This document shows positions 19,266 to 28,421 of a stretch of 64,000 nt of DNA, in pieces; the first letter of the stretch is position 1, and every line of letters begins with the position of its first letter. Position numbers and translations under genes: made by a program. The stretch spans positions 216,671 to 280,670 of the forward strand of contig CALUJY010000001.1 in NCBI GenBank assembly GCA_944321085.1, in the 5' to 3' direction. The DNA is from an uncultured Barnesiella sp. GTDB lineage: Bacteria > Bacteroidota > Bacteroidia > Bacteroidales > Barnesiellaceae_A. Below the pieces are notes generated by a model that was not told the DNA's origin, searched no databases, and saw only the letters and a program-made list of their open reading frames with translations.

Positions 19266-19325
19266 AAAATTGGAGTTTTGCGAGGCTTCTGAAGTAGTGA
19301 TACTTTGAGGCCTCAATTTTTTTTG
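19266..19325 (+). terminator. Terminator after tRNA-Asp
   Basis: AAAATTG (about 19266-19272) pairs with CAATTTT (19314-19320), with inner GAGGC/GCCTC pairing, and T continues to 19325. Confidence 0.6.
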
Positions 19326-19851
19326 TGTATGATTACGGTTGATGATAAAGGTAAATGTCGGGACGCTCAGGTGTGTTACCGCCACGAAAAAGGGTGCAGC
19401 CTTTGGCTGGAATTGCAGGGATAGAGAATGAAGAAGCGAGAATGAAGAAGCAAGAAAAAGCTGGCGAAATGCTTGCTGCGATGGGGTGGAAGCGCCGTTA
19501 ATGATTCACGGTAAACCATACGCCGCCTTTACCGGTGTGCTCTCCGCTATTTCGGATTGACGAGAAAGAGCATCGACGAATAAGTCCCGACAATAGCCCG
19601 AACAATACCGTTGACTGCACTTTTACAGCAGCTGCTTTTGACTCGCCTGCTGTTTGTTTGCAATGCAGAACACGAAAAGTGTGACTGCTGGCAATAATAC
19701 GATGGCAGAAAAACTTTTTTATGTTGTTCTTTCTTGATGTGAACTGAGGCGTAGAGTTTGTTGTGACAACGTAATTGTTTTTTTACTAAAAATAGAACAT
19801 TCCTATTGTTTGAGTATTGGCAAGTGTGTAAATAGGTAGAAATCTTTTTAT
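19326..19851. other. Gene-free tract beside tRNA-Asp
   Basis: About 525 bp with no convincing coding region on either strand. Only short interrupted frames are visible, for example 31 codons from 19329. It lies between tRNA-Asp and the AT-rich restriction-modification genes and may be decayed DNA from an earlier insertion at the tRNA. No integrase, IS end or duplicated tRNA 3' end was recognised. Confidence 0.5.
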
Positions 19852-20583
19852 TTATAGAGCCATTATTTGGTGGTAGACTTTTTGAATAAAAGTTTCGTAA
19901 TCGTTTAAGATTACATTGTCGCCAAATTCTTTATATTGATGGTTGGATAAGGTAAGAGTATGATTGTGCGTTTTGTAATATCGCATATATTCTTCTGCTG
20001 TTTTTATCTCTTCGTCTGGTTCAGGTGCATGGATTACATAAATTAGCGTTTTGTTTGGAGTATGAAAAAAGTTGTCGATATTATCTTTCGACAATGTCAC
20101 ATATTTTGTGATATTATGGTCTGTGAAAGATTCCCATTTGATAATATCTTTTGTTTTGTTATAGTATGGAAGCTTATCTAATATTATGAAAATCTGGAAA
20201 TAAGGTATATGCCCACATCGGATATTTGCTGTCTCGCCGAGCATGTTTTCGAAATAGTTATTGGAGTTCTGAGAGTAGTTTTGCATGACAAATTTAACGG
20301 CTATACCTGCAACCGGTTTGTCATTAAGTTTTATGGTAATGTCAACTTTCTTATTTATATAACGTCCTTGGATGTCGGCTTCTTTATTATTCCCGAATCC
20401 TTGAGACCAAATTTCATATTCCCTTCCCAGTCTTTCATAAAGATCTTGGGCTATTGCTCCATGTAGAGGTTTTAACTTATCAGTGCTTCTTGAAGTTCCT
20501 TTTTGAAGGAACGCTTCAAAAGAGAGGGAGATGGCGGTCAAAAATTTCTTGTTTGTTGGTTGTTCTAAGTGGTAGTTTTTCAT
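19852..20583 (-). CDS. Putative type II restriction endonuclease
   Basis: 243 residues, AT-rich codons. It is called from context and a nuclease-like core: NNKEADIQGRYINKKVDITI, then AGIAVKFVMQNYSQNSNNYF and NMLGETANIR. The Asp followed by a beta-strand lysine resembles a PD-(D/E)xK fold, but the usual acidic residue two before the lysine is Ala here, so the active site is not certain. It starts 68 bp inside the end of the upstream methyltransferase, the order expected for a methylase-first restriction-modification pair. Target sequence unknown. Confidence 0.65.
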   Translation of the reverse strand: MKNYHLEQPTNKKFLTAISLSFEAFLQKGTSRSTDKLKPLHGAIAQDLYERLGREYEIWSQGFGNNKEADIQGRYINKKVDITIKLNDKPVAGIAVKFVMQNYSQNSNNYFENMLGETANIRCGHIPYFQIFIILDKLPYYNKTKDIIKWESFTDHNITKYVTLSKDNIDNFFHTPNKTLIYVIHAPEPDEEIKTAEEYMRYYKTHNHTLTLSNHQYKEFGDNVILNDYETFIQKVYHQIMAL

Positions 20584-22003
20584 TTGATATCAGTTGTGAT
20601 ATTTTATAGTTGAGAAATGTTTCTAAATCTTTTGAGCTGAAAGTGTAATATCCTCCGCTTTTATATTTTTTAAGTGAAGCAATGTATTTGATAAAATCGT
20701 CGGATATAATAATGGACGAGATTATATCATAAGAGATATCAGTAAGTATATATAACCCGCTGTAAACACCGCAACCTGCTGGAACCCAGTTCAGTTTAAT
20801 GCTATCTGTGTTTTTGATGGTTGTATTGATGGCAATCTTGTTGACGTTTACGTCTTTTAATGCTTGTGTTCGACCATAAAGATACCACATAGGATTATGT
20901 GTTGTATCATTCCCTTTTAGTAGGTCGTTTTTGTGTGATGACAAGTATGAAGAAATAGCCGTATGGGCAAAGATTTTTTCTTTTGGGATAGGATTCCCGT
21001 TGTTATCATAAGGGAAAAAAGCTTTATACCATTTTCCCGTTGAGGCTTTTATGGTTGGAATGGTATATTCGTCAAAAGGAAAATTTTCGGATATAAAGAC
21101 CTTGTCTGCGAGGGTCGCAAAACCATTTTTGACCGAAACAAATTTTTTTGAAGCGAATATGGTCATTAGGTGTAGGTCATTGAGCGTTTTGTCATCGGCT
21201 AAATAGAAATTGCCGTTGATGGATGTTTTGTCAAAATCTATATTACAGATATAATATTTTTCGTGAGAGTGTTCGTCGTAAGTGGAGTAGGTGAAGAATT
21301 TATTAGAAGCTCCTTTTTGAAAGAGGGAAATCATTGTGTATGTGGTTGCTTTGAATGCTTGATAATGTCCTAAATCAATCACGGAAATTAGATTCTTGTG
21401 AAATAAGATATAGTTTCTCAGATTTGAACCTGCTATACTGTTAATCCACGAACTTGGTGTAATGTAACATAATTTCCCGCCCTGTTTTAGCATGTTAAAT
21501 CCTATTTCAAAGAATACAAGATATAGGTCGGTCATGCCGCCGTTGGCGAAGTGATAAGATTTAACAGCGTTGAAATTGCTTTTTAGATTGTGAACGCGAA
21601 CGTAAGGCGGATTGCCTACAACATAATCCATTTTCCCATCGAAAGAATGGATAGTCAATGTATCTCCTTGAATTAAATCGATGGATGTGTTGTAAAGATT
21701 GTAATCTGTAAAGACGTAAGTAATGTTTTCGAGACAGCAAGTATAAGCCGTTGGGTCTAACTCAATGCCATGAATGTATGTAGCTAATTCTTTTTCTATG
21801 CCATAGAGCGTTTGATGTTTCTTTTTGAACGCTTCTATATAACGACGAATGATTTCGCAGAGGAAAGCTCCATCGCCGCAAGAGTTATCTATACAATGTT
21901 TTTGTAGTATATTGTCACCCGTATAACCTATTTCATCGAGGATATTTGCAACGATGTAGTCTGGGGTATAAACCTGCCCGCTATATTTTATTAAATTGGT
22001 CAT
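20516..22003 (-). CDS. N6-adenine DNA methyltransferase (Eco57I/TaqI-like)
   Basis: 495 residues. Motif X/N-terminal part: YSGQVYTPDYIVANIL. SAM-binding motif I: DNSCGDGAFL near residue 42. Catalytic motif IV: VGNPPYVRVH (Asn131-Pro-Pro-Tyr134). Then MTDLYLVFFEIGFNMLKQGG and LCYITPSSWINS. The C-terminal 250 residues would be the target-recognition part. This amino-methyltransferase class methylates adenine N6 to protect host DNA. It is transcribed before the overlapping endonuclease gene. AT content is visibly higher than in flanking genes, which suggests acquisition. Confidence 0.88.
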   Translation of the reverse strand: MTNLIKYSGQVYTPDYIVANILDEIGYTGDNILQKHCIDNSCGDGAFLCEIIRRYIEAFKKKHQTLYGIEKELATYIHGIELDPTAYTCCLENITYVFTDYNLYNTSIDLIQGDTLTIHSFDGKMDYVVGNPPYVRVHNLKSNFNAVKSYHFANGGMTDLYLVFFEIGFNMLKQGGKLCYITPSSWINSIAGSNLRNYILFHKNLISVIDLGHYQAFKATTYTMISLFQKGASNKFFTYSTYDEHSHEKYYICNIDFDKTSINGNFYLADDKTLNDLHLMTIFASKKFVSVKNGFATLADKVFISENFPFDEYTIPTIKASTGKWYKAFFPYDNNGNPIPKEKIFAHTAISSYLSSHKNDLLKGNDTTHNPMWYLYGRTQALKDVNVNKIAINTTIKNTDSIKLNWVPAGCGVYSGLYILTDISYDIISSIIISDDFIKYIASLKKYKSGGYYTFSSKDLETFLNYKISQLISNEKLPLRTTNKQEIFDRHLPLF

Positions 22004-22185
22004 ATCGAGACGTTTCTTTCAATCGGTTTTATTATTAGTAGATGGGCAGATTGAGGATTGCTGTTATGGCTATCAATCTTTATGCAAATGTATAAAAAGT
22101 TTTCGAGGTGCCAAATAGCGGTATGATTGCCGGGGCACTGGTAACAAATAGACATCGAGAAGGCATAACGGTGCGTAAAAAACGG

Positions 22186-22193
22186 TATTTTTG
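22186..22193 (+). promoter_or_regulatory. -7 element immediately before the MATE gene
   Basis: TATTTTTG ends only 8 bp before the ATG at 22202, so transcription from it would begin almost at the start codon. Confidence 0.55.
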
Positions 22194-22201
22194 TAGTCGA
22201 T

Positions 22202-23539
22202 ATGTATAAGAACAGGGATAACTACGACTTTCTTACAGCAGCGCCGGTACACAAAGTGATACACTCTATGGCATTGCCTACGATAGCGAGCATGTTGATA
22301 ACGAATCTGTACAACATGGCCGATACGTTTTTTGTGGGGCATATCGATACGCAGAGTACGGCGGCCGTAGGTGTCGTGTTCCCGGTGATGTCTATTATAC
22401 AGGCTATCGGTTTTTTCTTCGGCCACGGGTCGGGAAATTATATATCGCAGCAGCTCGGGGCGCGACATACCGAGAATGCTCAGCGTATGGCATCGACAGG
22501 TTTCTTTTACAGCGTAGGTTTTGGCTGTATACTCATGATATTGGGTTTGCTGTTGCTTACGCCCGTATCGGAGTTGTTGGGTTCTACGCCCACTATCTTG
22601 CCATATACCGAGCGGTATTTGGGAGTCATTTTGCTGGGTGTGCCGTTTATGACCGGCTCGCTGACGCTCAATAACCAAATGCGTTTTCAGGGCAATGCCT
22701 TGTATGCGATGTATGGCATCTTGTCGGGGGCGGTACTGAATATTGGGCTCGACCCGCTTTTTATTTTCCTCTTTGACATGGGGGTGGCCGGCGCGGCATG
22801 TGCTACGGTTGTCAGTCAGGTGTGCAGTTTTGTACTGCTTCTTTTCATGAGCCGTCGCAAGGGTAACATATCGGTGAGTGTAAGACGGTTTACCTTCTCT
22901 CCGTCGTTCCTGAAAGAGATTTGTTTGGGCGGTACGCCGTCGTTGCTGCGTCAGGGGTTAGGCAGTTTCTCTACGATATTGCTTAACGTGGCGGCCGGCG
23001 CGTATGGCGATGCCGCTATTGCAGGTATGTCGATTGTGAACCGCATATCGTTTTTTGTCTATTCGGCAGTCATCGGACTGGGGCAAGGATTCCAGCCGTT
23101 GTGCGGATTTTGTTACGGGGCAAAACTCTATGCCCGTGTGCGCGAAGGATTTACATATTGTGTGAAGCTGGGTACGGCGTTCCTTACCGCCTGTGCCATT
23201 GTGGGCTTTATCTTCTCGGGCAGCATTATCGGTGTTTTCAGGGACGACCCGGCTGTGATAGAGGTCGGCGTGTCGGCGTTGCGCTGGCAGTTGATAGCTT
23301 ATCCGTTGGTGACGCTGATTGTGACGGCCAATATGTTGTTGCAAACCATCAGGAAAACCGGGCGCGCCAATCTTGTGGCTGCCACGCGAAGCGGTCTGTT
23401 TTTCATCCCGTTTATCATTATACTGCCTTATTTCTTCGGGGTGAGAGGCGTGGAAATGTGTCAAGCCGTGTCGGATGTCTGTTCGTTTGCAGTGGCGTTG
23501 CCTATCGTGATAGATACTTTCAGGAAGATGGGACGATGA
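22202..23539 (+). CDS. MATE-family multidrug/Na+ efflux transporter
   Basis: 445 residues with about twelve hydrophobic segments in the two-bundle pattern of MATE proteins. Signatures: ALPTIASMLITNLYNMADTF at the first helix, GHGSGNYISQQLGA, and GLGQGFQPLCGFCYGAKLY in the second half. It would export cationic compounds across the inner membrane using an ion gradient; the substrate is unknown. The gene is monocistronic with its own promoter and is divergent from the methyltransferase. Confidence 0.9.
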   Translation: MYKNRDNYDFLTAAPVHKVIHSMALPTIASMLITNLYNMADTFFVGHIDTQSTAAVGVVFPVMSIIQAIGFFFGHGSGNYISQQLGARHTENAQRMASTGFFYSVGFGCILMILGLLLLTPVSELLGSTPTILPYTERYLGVILLGVPFMTGSLTLNNQMRFQGNALYAMYGILSGAVLNIGLDPLFIFLFDMGVAGAACATVVSQVCSFVLLLFMSRRKGNISVSVRRFTFSPSFLKEICLGGTPSLLRQGLGSFSTILLNVAAGAYGDAAIAGMSIVNRISFFVYSAVIGLGQGFQPLCGFCYGAKLYARVREGFTYCVKLGTAFLTACAIVGFIFSGSIIGVFRDDPAVIEVGVSALRWQLIAYPLVTLIVTANMLLQTIRKTGRANLVAATRSGLFFIPFIIILPYFFGVRGVEMCQAVSDVCSFAVALPIVIDTFRKMGR

Positions 23540-23580
23540 GTTGTCGCCTGTCGGCGGCAGGCAAATCGCTGTAATTTTAT

Positions 23581-23588
23581 TACTTTTG
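23581..23588 (+). promoter_or_regulatory. -7 element of queA
   Basis: TACTTTTG, 112 bp before the queA ATG. No clear -33 element. Confidence 0.55.
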
Positions 23589-23700
23589 CGGGCTGAAATT
23601 ATTTTTCTCGACACTGCGGGTCTGTTGCCCGATAGCATGGCGTTGCAATACATGCTGCCGACCCGTTGATGTGTCGCGTAAATGTCAAAGAGATAGCGAT

Positions 23701-24933
23701 ATGAACAGGACGCAAGATATACGAATAGATGACTATGCCTATGAGCTGCCCGACGAGCGGATAGCCAAATTCCCCGTGACGCCGCGCGACAGCTCCCGGT
23801 TGCTGGTATATAACGATGGCGTGCAGGGAAGTTATCGGTTTACCGACCTGCCCGGGCTGTTGCCCGATGATACCATGCTGGTATTTAACAATACACGGGT
23901 AATACAGGCGCGGCTGCGTTTCAGGAAAGAGACCGGTGCGCTGATAGAGGTGTTTTGTCTTGAACCGTTGCAACCGGTCGATTATGCTCTGTCGTTGCAG
24001 AGTACGACAACGTGTCGTTGGATGTGCCTGATAGGCAATGCGCGTAAATGGAAAACGGGCGACTTGTCGCTGACTTTCGAGCACGAACATCGTCCGTTGA
24101 TGTTGCGGGCACGTAAGGGGCAGGTGCATGGCGACGGATATGAGATAGAGTTTGTGTGGGACGATGCCTCGGTAACCTTCGGCGAGTTGCTCGAAACATT
24201 GGGCGAACTGCCCATTCCTCCGTACCTGAACCGCAAGACCGAGGAGAGTGACAAAACGACCTATCAGACAGTCTATTCAAAGATAGAAGGTTCGGTGGCA
24301 GCTCCTACGGCGGGATTGCATTTTACGCCTGCGGTCTTGGAGGCATTGCACTCGCGGGGTATTCCTTGCGAAGAGCTTACCTTGCATGTAGGTGCGGGGA
24401 CATTCAAGCCCGTGAAGAGCGAGACGATAGAGGGGCACGAGATGCACACCGAGTATATATCGGTATCGCGGGCATTGATAGAGACTTTGCGCGATACGAC
24501 CCGTCGTGTGGTGGCTGTGGGTACAACCTCGGTGCGGACTCTCGAAAGCCTGTATTATATAGGACTTACGCTCTCACAGCATCCCGATGCAACGGCAGAG
24601 GAGTTGCGCGTGAAACAATGGCAGCCGTATGAAGAGGAAGCCCGGTTGACCCGCAGCGAAGCGATGCAGCAGATTGCGGCCTACCTCGACCGTACCGGCG
24701 CCGACCGTTTGGTGAGCGCCACGCGCATTATCATCGCCCCGGGCTATCGCTTCAAGGTGGTCGATGGTATTATCACCAACTTCCATCAGCCGCGCAGCAC
24801 ACTGCTGTTGTTGGTATCGGCATTCGTCGGAGGTGATTGGCGTGCGATATACGATTATGCCTTGACGCACGACTACCGATTCCTTAGTTACGGCGATAGT
24901 TCGCTGCTGTGGCGACGCGAGGCGGCACAATGA
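23701..24933 (+). CDS. queA: S-adenosylmethionine:tRNA ribosyltransferase-isomerase QueA
   Basis: 410 residues from the ATG at 23701; a GTG 30 bp upstream is less likely. Family signatures: YELPDERIAKFPVTPRDSSR at the N-terminus, MLVFNNTRVIQARL, PIPPYLNRKTEESDKTTYQT, EGSVAAPTAGLHFT, HVGAGTFKPV, and NFHQPRSTLLLLVSAF near the end. The enzyme transfers and isomerises ribose from SAM to make epoxyqueuosine in tRNA. The usual length is about 340-350, so it is somewhat long, as in other Bacteroidota. Confidence 0.93.
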   Translation: MNRTQDIRIDDYAYELPDERIAKFPVTPRDSSRLLVYNDGVQGSYRFTDLPGLLPDDTMLVFNNTRVIQARLRFRKETGALIEVFCLEPLQPVDYALSLQSTTTCRWMCLIGNARKWKTGDLSLTFEHEHRPLMLRARKGQVHGDGYEIEFVWDDASVTFGELLETLGELPIPPYLNRKTEESDKTTYQTVYSKIEGSVAAPTAGLHFTPAVLEALHSRGIPCEELTLHVGAGTFKPVKSETIEGHEMHTEYISVSRALIETLRDTTRRVVAVGTTSVRTLESLYYIGLTLSQHPDATAEELRVKQWQPYEEEARLTRSEAMQQIAAYLDRTGADRLVSATRIIIAPGYRFKVVDGIITNFHQPRSTLLLLVSAFVGGDWRAIYDYALTHDYRFLSYGDSSLLWRREAAQ

Positions 24934-25002
24934 TGACAGGGCAATAAAAGACGTGCTTGCGCGTTATATCTATATCCCGCGCGGAGTGGCGCGGAAACGA
25001 TT

Positions 25003-26982
25003 ATGAGAAGATACGTTTCGGCGATAATCCTGATGGTAGCAATGACTATCCTGTACACCTCGTGCGGGACGGCCAAGTTGAGTGTTGCCAACGAGCAATA
25101 TGCCCGGGGCGAATATTATGATGCTGCTCAGACCTACCGTAAGGTATATAACAAAATGCGCAAGAAGAAAGACCGCCCCGTGCGCGGGCAGGTTGCGTAT
25201 ATGATGGGCGACTGCTACCGCCGGTTGAGCATGATGCCGCGGGCTGCCGCTGCCTATGCCAATGCCATACGATATGAATACCCCGACAGTACGGCATACC
25301 TGTATTTGGCACAGTGTCAGCAGTCACAGGGTCGCTACAAGGAGGCTATCAAGAATTATACTCTATACTTGGAAAAGAAGCCCGGCGACGTGCTCTCACT
25401 TAATGGTATAGAAGGTTGTACCCATGCACCCGAGTGGAAAGCAGCTCCGACACGCTACAAGGTGAAGCGTATGGACATTTTCAATTCGCGCCGCAGCGAT
25501 TGTGCCCCCATGTTCTATGGCGCCGAGTTTGACCAAGTTTATATCACCTCTTCTACCGAGAAAGCCGTGGGCGAGAAGAAAAGCGGCATTACCGGTACGA
25601 AAGGCTTCGACCTTTTTGTCGCTAAGAAAGACGAACGCGGCGTGTGGCAAAAGCCCGAACCCATAGAGGGAGAACTCAATACCGAAGCCGACGAGGGTAT
25701 CGTCAGCTTCACGCCCGATGGCGCGACGATGTACCTGAGCAAGGCTCGGCAAGACCCTAACAAAGACTCGTCCGGCGAGATATACACTTCGTCGCGGAGC
25801 GGCGCGCAATGGGCTGCCCCTCAGAAATTGGAGATAATAGCCGATACCATATCGTCGGTGTCGCACCCCGCGGTGTCGCCCGACGGACTATATCTTTACT
25901 TTACGTCCGACATGCCCGGCGGGCAGGGCGGCAAGGATATATGGCGCATTGCTTTGGGCGAAAAGTCGGAAGGGACACTCGAAAACCTCGGTGATCAAAT
26001 CAATACGCCGGGCGACGAGATGTTCCCTTACGTTCGTAACGACAGTACGCTCTATTTTGCTTCCGATGGCCATCCCGGCATGGGAGGCTTAGACCTTTTC
26101 TGCGCACGGTTAGATACGGCCGGCGTGTGGCATGTAGAGAATATGCGCTATCCCATCAACTCGGCCGGCGACGATTTTGGTATAACCTTCGGCGAGGAGG
26201 AGACCGGGTTTTTTTCATCCAATCGCAACGACGGGCGCGGATATGACAAGATATACAGTTTCGAGCGACCCTCTATCAAAGTGACTATCAGTGGTATGGT
26301 GCTCGACAAAGACGATGAGCCGATACCCGATGCCGTGATACGTATTGTGGGAAACGACGGGTCGAACCAAAAGGAGATGGGGCGTAAGGACGGTACTTTC
26401 AGCTTCAAGCTCAATCGCGGTGTGCATTATGTAATGATGGCCGGCTGTCGCGGTTACCTCAATGGCAAGCAAGAGTTCGTATCGGACACTACCGAAGAGG
26501 ATGCAGAGTATATGGTCGACTTCATACTCACCTCGGTGACCAAGCCCGTGATATTGGAAAATATCTTCTACGACTTCGACAAAGCTACGTTGCGTCCCGA
26601 GTCGAAAGAGGCGTTAGACAAAGAGTTGATAGAGATACTCAACGACAATCCCAATATCACCATCGAGTTGGGAGCGCATACCGATATGAAAGGTACATAC
26701 GAGTATAACGACCGTTTGTCGCAACGCCGGGCACAGTCGGTAATAGACTACCTTATAGAAAAAGGCATCTCGCCCGACCGTCTCACGGCCAAAGGTTACG
26801 GCGAGACCGTGCCCAAAACGATAACGAAGAAACTCGCTACGCAATATCCGCAATTCAAAGAGGGCGATGTCCTTACCGAAGAGTTTATCCGCGACCTTTC
26901 GCCCGAAGACCAAGAGGTGGCCAACCAAATAAACCGCCGCACCGAATTTCAAGTAAAATCCATTACTTACGGGTTGTATTAA
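25003..26982 (+). CDS. porE: PorE-like OmpA-family lipoprotein (T9SS-associated)
   Basis: 659 residues. The lipobox is at ILYTSCGTA. Domain order: TPR repeats (about 28-135), PD40/WD40-like propeller repeats (about 160-410: GTKGFDLFVAKKDE, SPDGLYLYFTSDMPGGQGGK, NDSTLYFASDGHPGMGGLDL), a carboxypeptidase-regulatory-like domain (about 420-500), and an OmpA peptidoglycan-binding domain (IFYDFDKATLRPES, ELGAHTDMKGTYEYND, LSQRRAQSVIDYL). This order matches the P. gingivalis T9SS protein PorE, which links the outer-membrane complex to peptidoglycan. Other OmpA/PD40 proteins share parts of it, so orthology is likely but not proven. Confidence 0.82.
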   Translation: MRRYVSAIILMVAMTILYTSCGTAKLSVANEQYARGEYYDAAQTYRKVYNKMRKKKDRPVRGQVAYMMGDCYRRLSMMPRAAAAYANAIRYEYPDSTAYLYLAQCQQSQGRYKEAIKNYTLYLEKKPGDVLSLNGIEGCTHAPEWKAAPTRYKVKRMDIFNSRRSDCAPMFYGAEFDQVYITSSTEKAVGEKKSGITGTKGFDLFVAKKDERGVWQKPEPIEGELNTEADEGIVSFTPDGATMYLSKARQDPNKDSSGEIYTSSRSGAQWAAPQKLEIIADTISSVSHPAVSPDGLYLYFTSDMPGGQGGKDIWRIALGEKSEGTLENLGDQINTPGDEMFPYVRNDSTLYFASDGHPGMGGLDLFCARLDTAGVWHVENMRYPINSAGDDFGITFGEEETGFFSSNRNDGRGYDKIYSFERPSIKVTISGMVLDKDDEPIPDAVIRIVGNDGSNQKEMGRKDGTFSFKLNRGVHYVMMAGCRGYLNGKQEFVSDTTEEDAEYMVDFILTSVTKPVILENIFYDFDKATLRPESKEALDKELIEILNDNPNITIELGAHTDMKGTYEYNDRLSQRRAQSVIDYLIEKGISPDRLTAKGYGETVPKTITKKLATQYPQFKEGDVLTEEFIRDLSPEDQEVANQINRRTEFQVKSITYGLY

Positions 26983-26991
26983 TTTGCACCG

Positions 26992-28293
26992 TTACTTTTT
27001 CTCGGCCAAAATCGTGTGCGTCGCAGCATCGAGGATGGTTTGGCAGCAGGTAGCGATACCCAGTGTACCGCTGTCGAGCGATAGGTGGTAGTTGCGGGCA
27101 TCGTTCCATGTGCTTCCGGTGAAAGTTTTGCAGTGTCGGGCGCGAGCAGCGTCGGTCCATTCCAATTTGTCGGCTGCGACAGCGGGAGCCTCGCCGTAGT
27201 CGTGTGTGAGGCGGTAGAGTTTGCTGTTGTACGAAGCGTGGATGAATACCGAGAGGCGGCGCGGATGGTCGCGCAGCACAAAGTTGGCACAACGTCCCAC
27301 AATGACGCACGATTGCTGCGCGGCGAGTTTGCTGATGATTTTGCTTTGGGTGGCAAAGAGAGCCTCCGAAGCTGTTGCGCCGCGTTTGATGGGGGTTGTG
27401 AAGTCTTCTTTGAAAAGTTCCCCTATGTTGTTTGAAGGGGTGGTCTGTTCGGTTTGTTCCACAAAGTCGGTTTGTAGGTTGCTTTCTGCGGCGGCAAGAG
27501 TGATAAGCTCTTTGTCGTAGAAGGCTATGCCGAGCGATTGTGCAATACTGCGACCTATTTCGCGGCCGCCGCTGCCATATTCGCGGGCGATAGTGATGAC
27601 ATAGTGCGATGTCTTGTCGTCGGGTTCCGGTGCGATGCTCGCTTGCGGTTGTGCTGTGAGCCATGGCTCGATAAAAGCCGTTTTGTTATTGAAATACCGG
27701 GCAAAAATACCTACCGTAAGGGCGGCGATGATGGTTCCTTCACGGATACCCTCGATGCTCCCGAAGAGGATGAGCGATGTTATACAGGCGAGAAGGGTGA
27801 GCGAGGTGTCGAATCCTACCTTGACAAAGCCGAATTCCTTTCCCGATTTCTTGGTTACGGCTTGCACGAAGGCTTCGCCGGCAAGCATCACCACGTTGGC
27901 GCGTACTTCGAGGCTGACGCCGAAACCGAGGATGGCGCATCCGCACAGTAGCGTGACTATTTGCAGGGGGTAGTTGGTAGGTATTACCCATGCCAGCAAC
28001 CACATGGATATGTCGATGAATACGCCAAGCAAAAAGGCTACCGGGAGTTGCAGCCACTCGCGCTGCTTGAAGTCGCGACGGAGAATGGCTATTTGCCCGA
28101 AGACGAGCAGTAGGTTGAAGATAAGCGTTGTTGTACCGAATGAGAGTGGGTAGTAGAGGCTGGTGACATAGGGAATGCCCGATATGGGCGATGAGCCGAG
28201 CGAGGCTTTGATGATGAGGCAGATGCCTAACGAGTTGATGAATACACCGATAATAAAGAGAAGATAACGTTTAATAGTTTCTTGTAGTGGCAT
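26992..28293 (-). CDS. Fusion: YczE/YitT-like membrane domain plus cytidylate-kinase-like domain
   Basis: 433 residues from the ATG at 28293; the longer frame reads through the promoter and is rejected. Residues 1 to about 215 hold five or six hydrophobic segments (KRYLLFIIGVFINSLGICLI, GSSPISGIPYVTSLYYPLS) like the YczE/YitT membrane family. From about 230 comes a cytidylate-kinase-like domain with a P-loop-like start (ITIAREYGSGGREIGRSIAQ), KELITLAAAE, and CVIVGRCANFVLRD. The kinase part would be cytoplasmic. The nucleotide substrate is not known; it is not a canonical Cmk. Confidence 0.82.
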   Translation of the reverse strand: MPLQETIKRYLLFIIGVFINSLGICLIIKASLGSSPISGIPYVTSLYYPLSFGTTTLIFNLLLVFGQIAILRRDFKQREWLQLPVAFLLGVFIDISMWLLAWVIPTNYPLQIVTLLCGCAILGFGVSLEVRANVVMLAGEAFVQAVTKKSGKEFGFVKVGFDTSLTLLACITSLILFGSIEGIREGTIIAALTVGIFARYFNNKTAFIEPWLTAQPQASIAPEPDDKTSHYVITIAREYGSGGREIGRSIAQSLGIAFYDKELITLAAAESNLQTDFVEQTEQTTPSNNIGELFKEDFTTPIKRGATASEALFATQSKIISKLAAQQSCVIVGRCANFVLRDHPRRLSVFIHASYNSKLYRLTHDYGEAPAVAADKLEWTDAARARHCKTFTGSTWNDARNYHLSLDSGTLGIATCCQTILDAATHTILAEKK

Positions 28294-28314
28294 GTTTCGA
28301 TTTTTTTTGAGGTG

Positions 28315-28322
28315 CAAAAGTA
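28315..28322 (-). promoter_or_regulatory. -7 element of the membrane-kinase fusion gene
   Basis: The minus strand reads TACTTTTG, 22 bp before the ATG at 28293. This supports the shorter start. Confidence 0.7.
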
Positions 28323-28421
28323 CAAAATATTTAGGTCGGTTGTGCTGCCCGGAGTGTGCGAAAGGCATGTTATTGCACGATTTTGGAGCTGAGCGATAGC
28401 ATCTTTGTGTAAAAAAAAAGT

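Noticed and set aside
19171..22003. Duplicated tRNA-Asp 3' end as an attachment site for the restriction-modification island
   Set aside because: No second copy of the tRNA 3' sequence and no integrase were found between the tRNA and the MATE gene.
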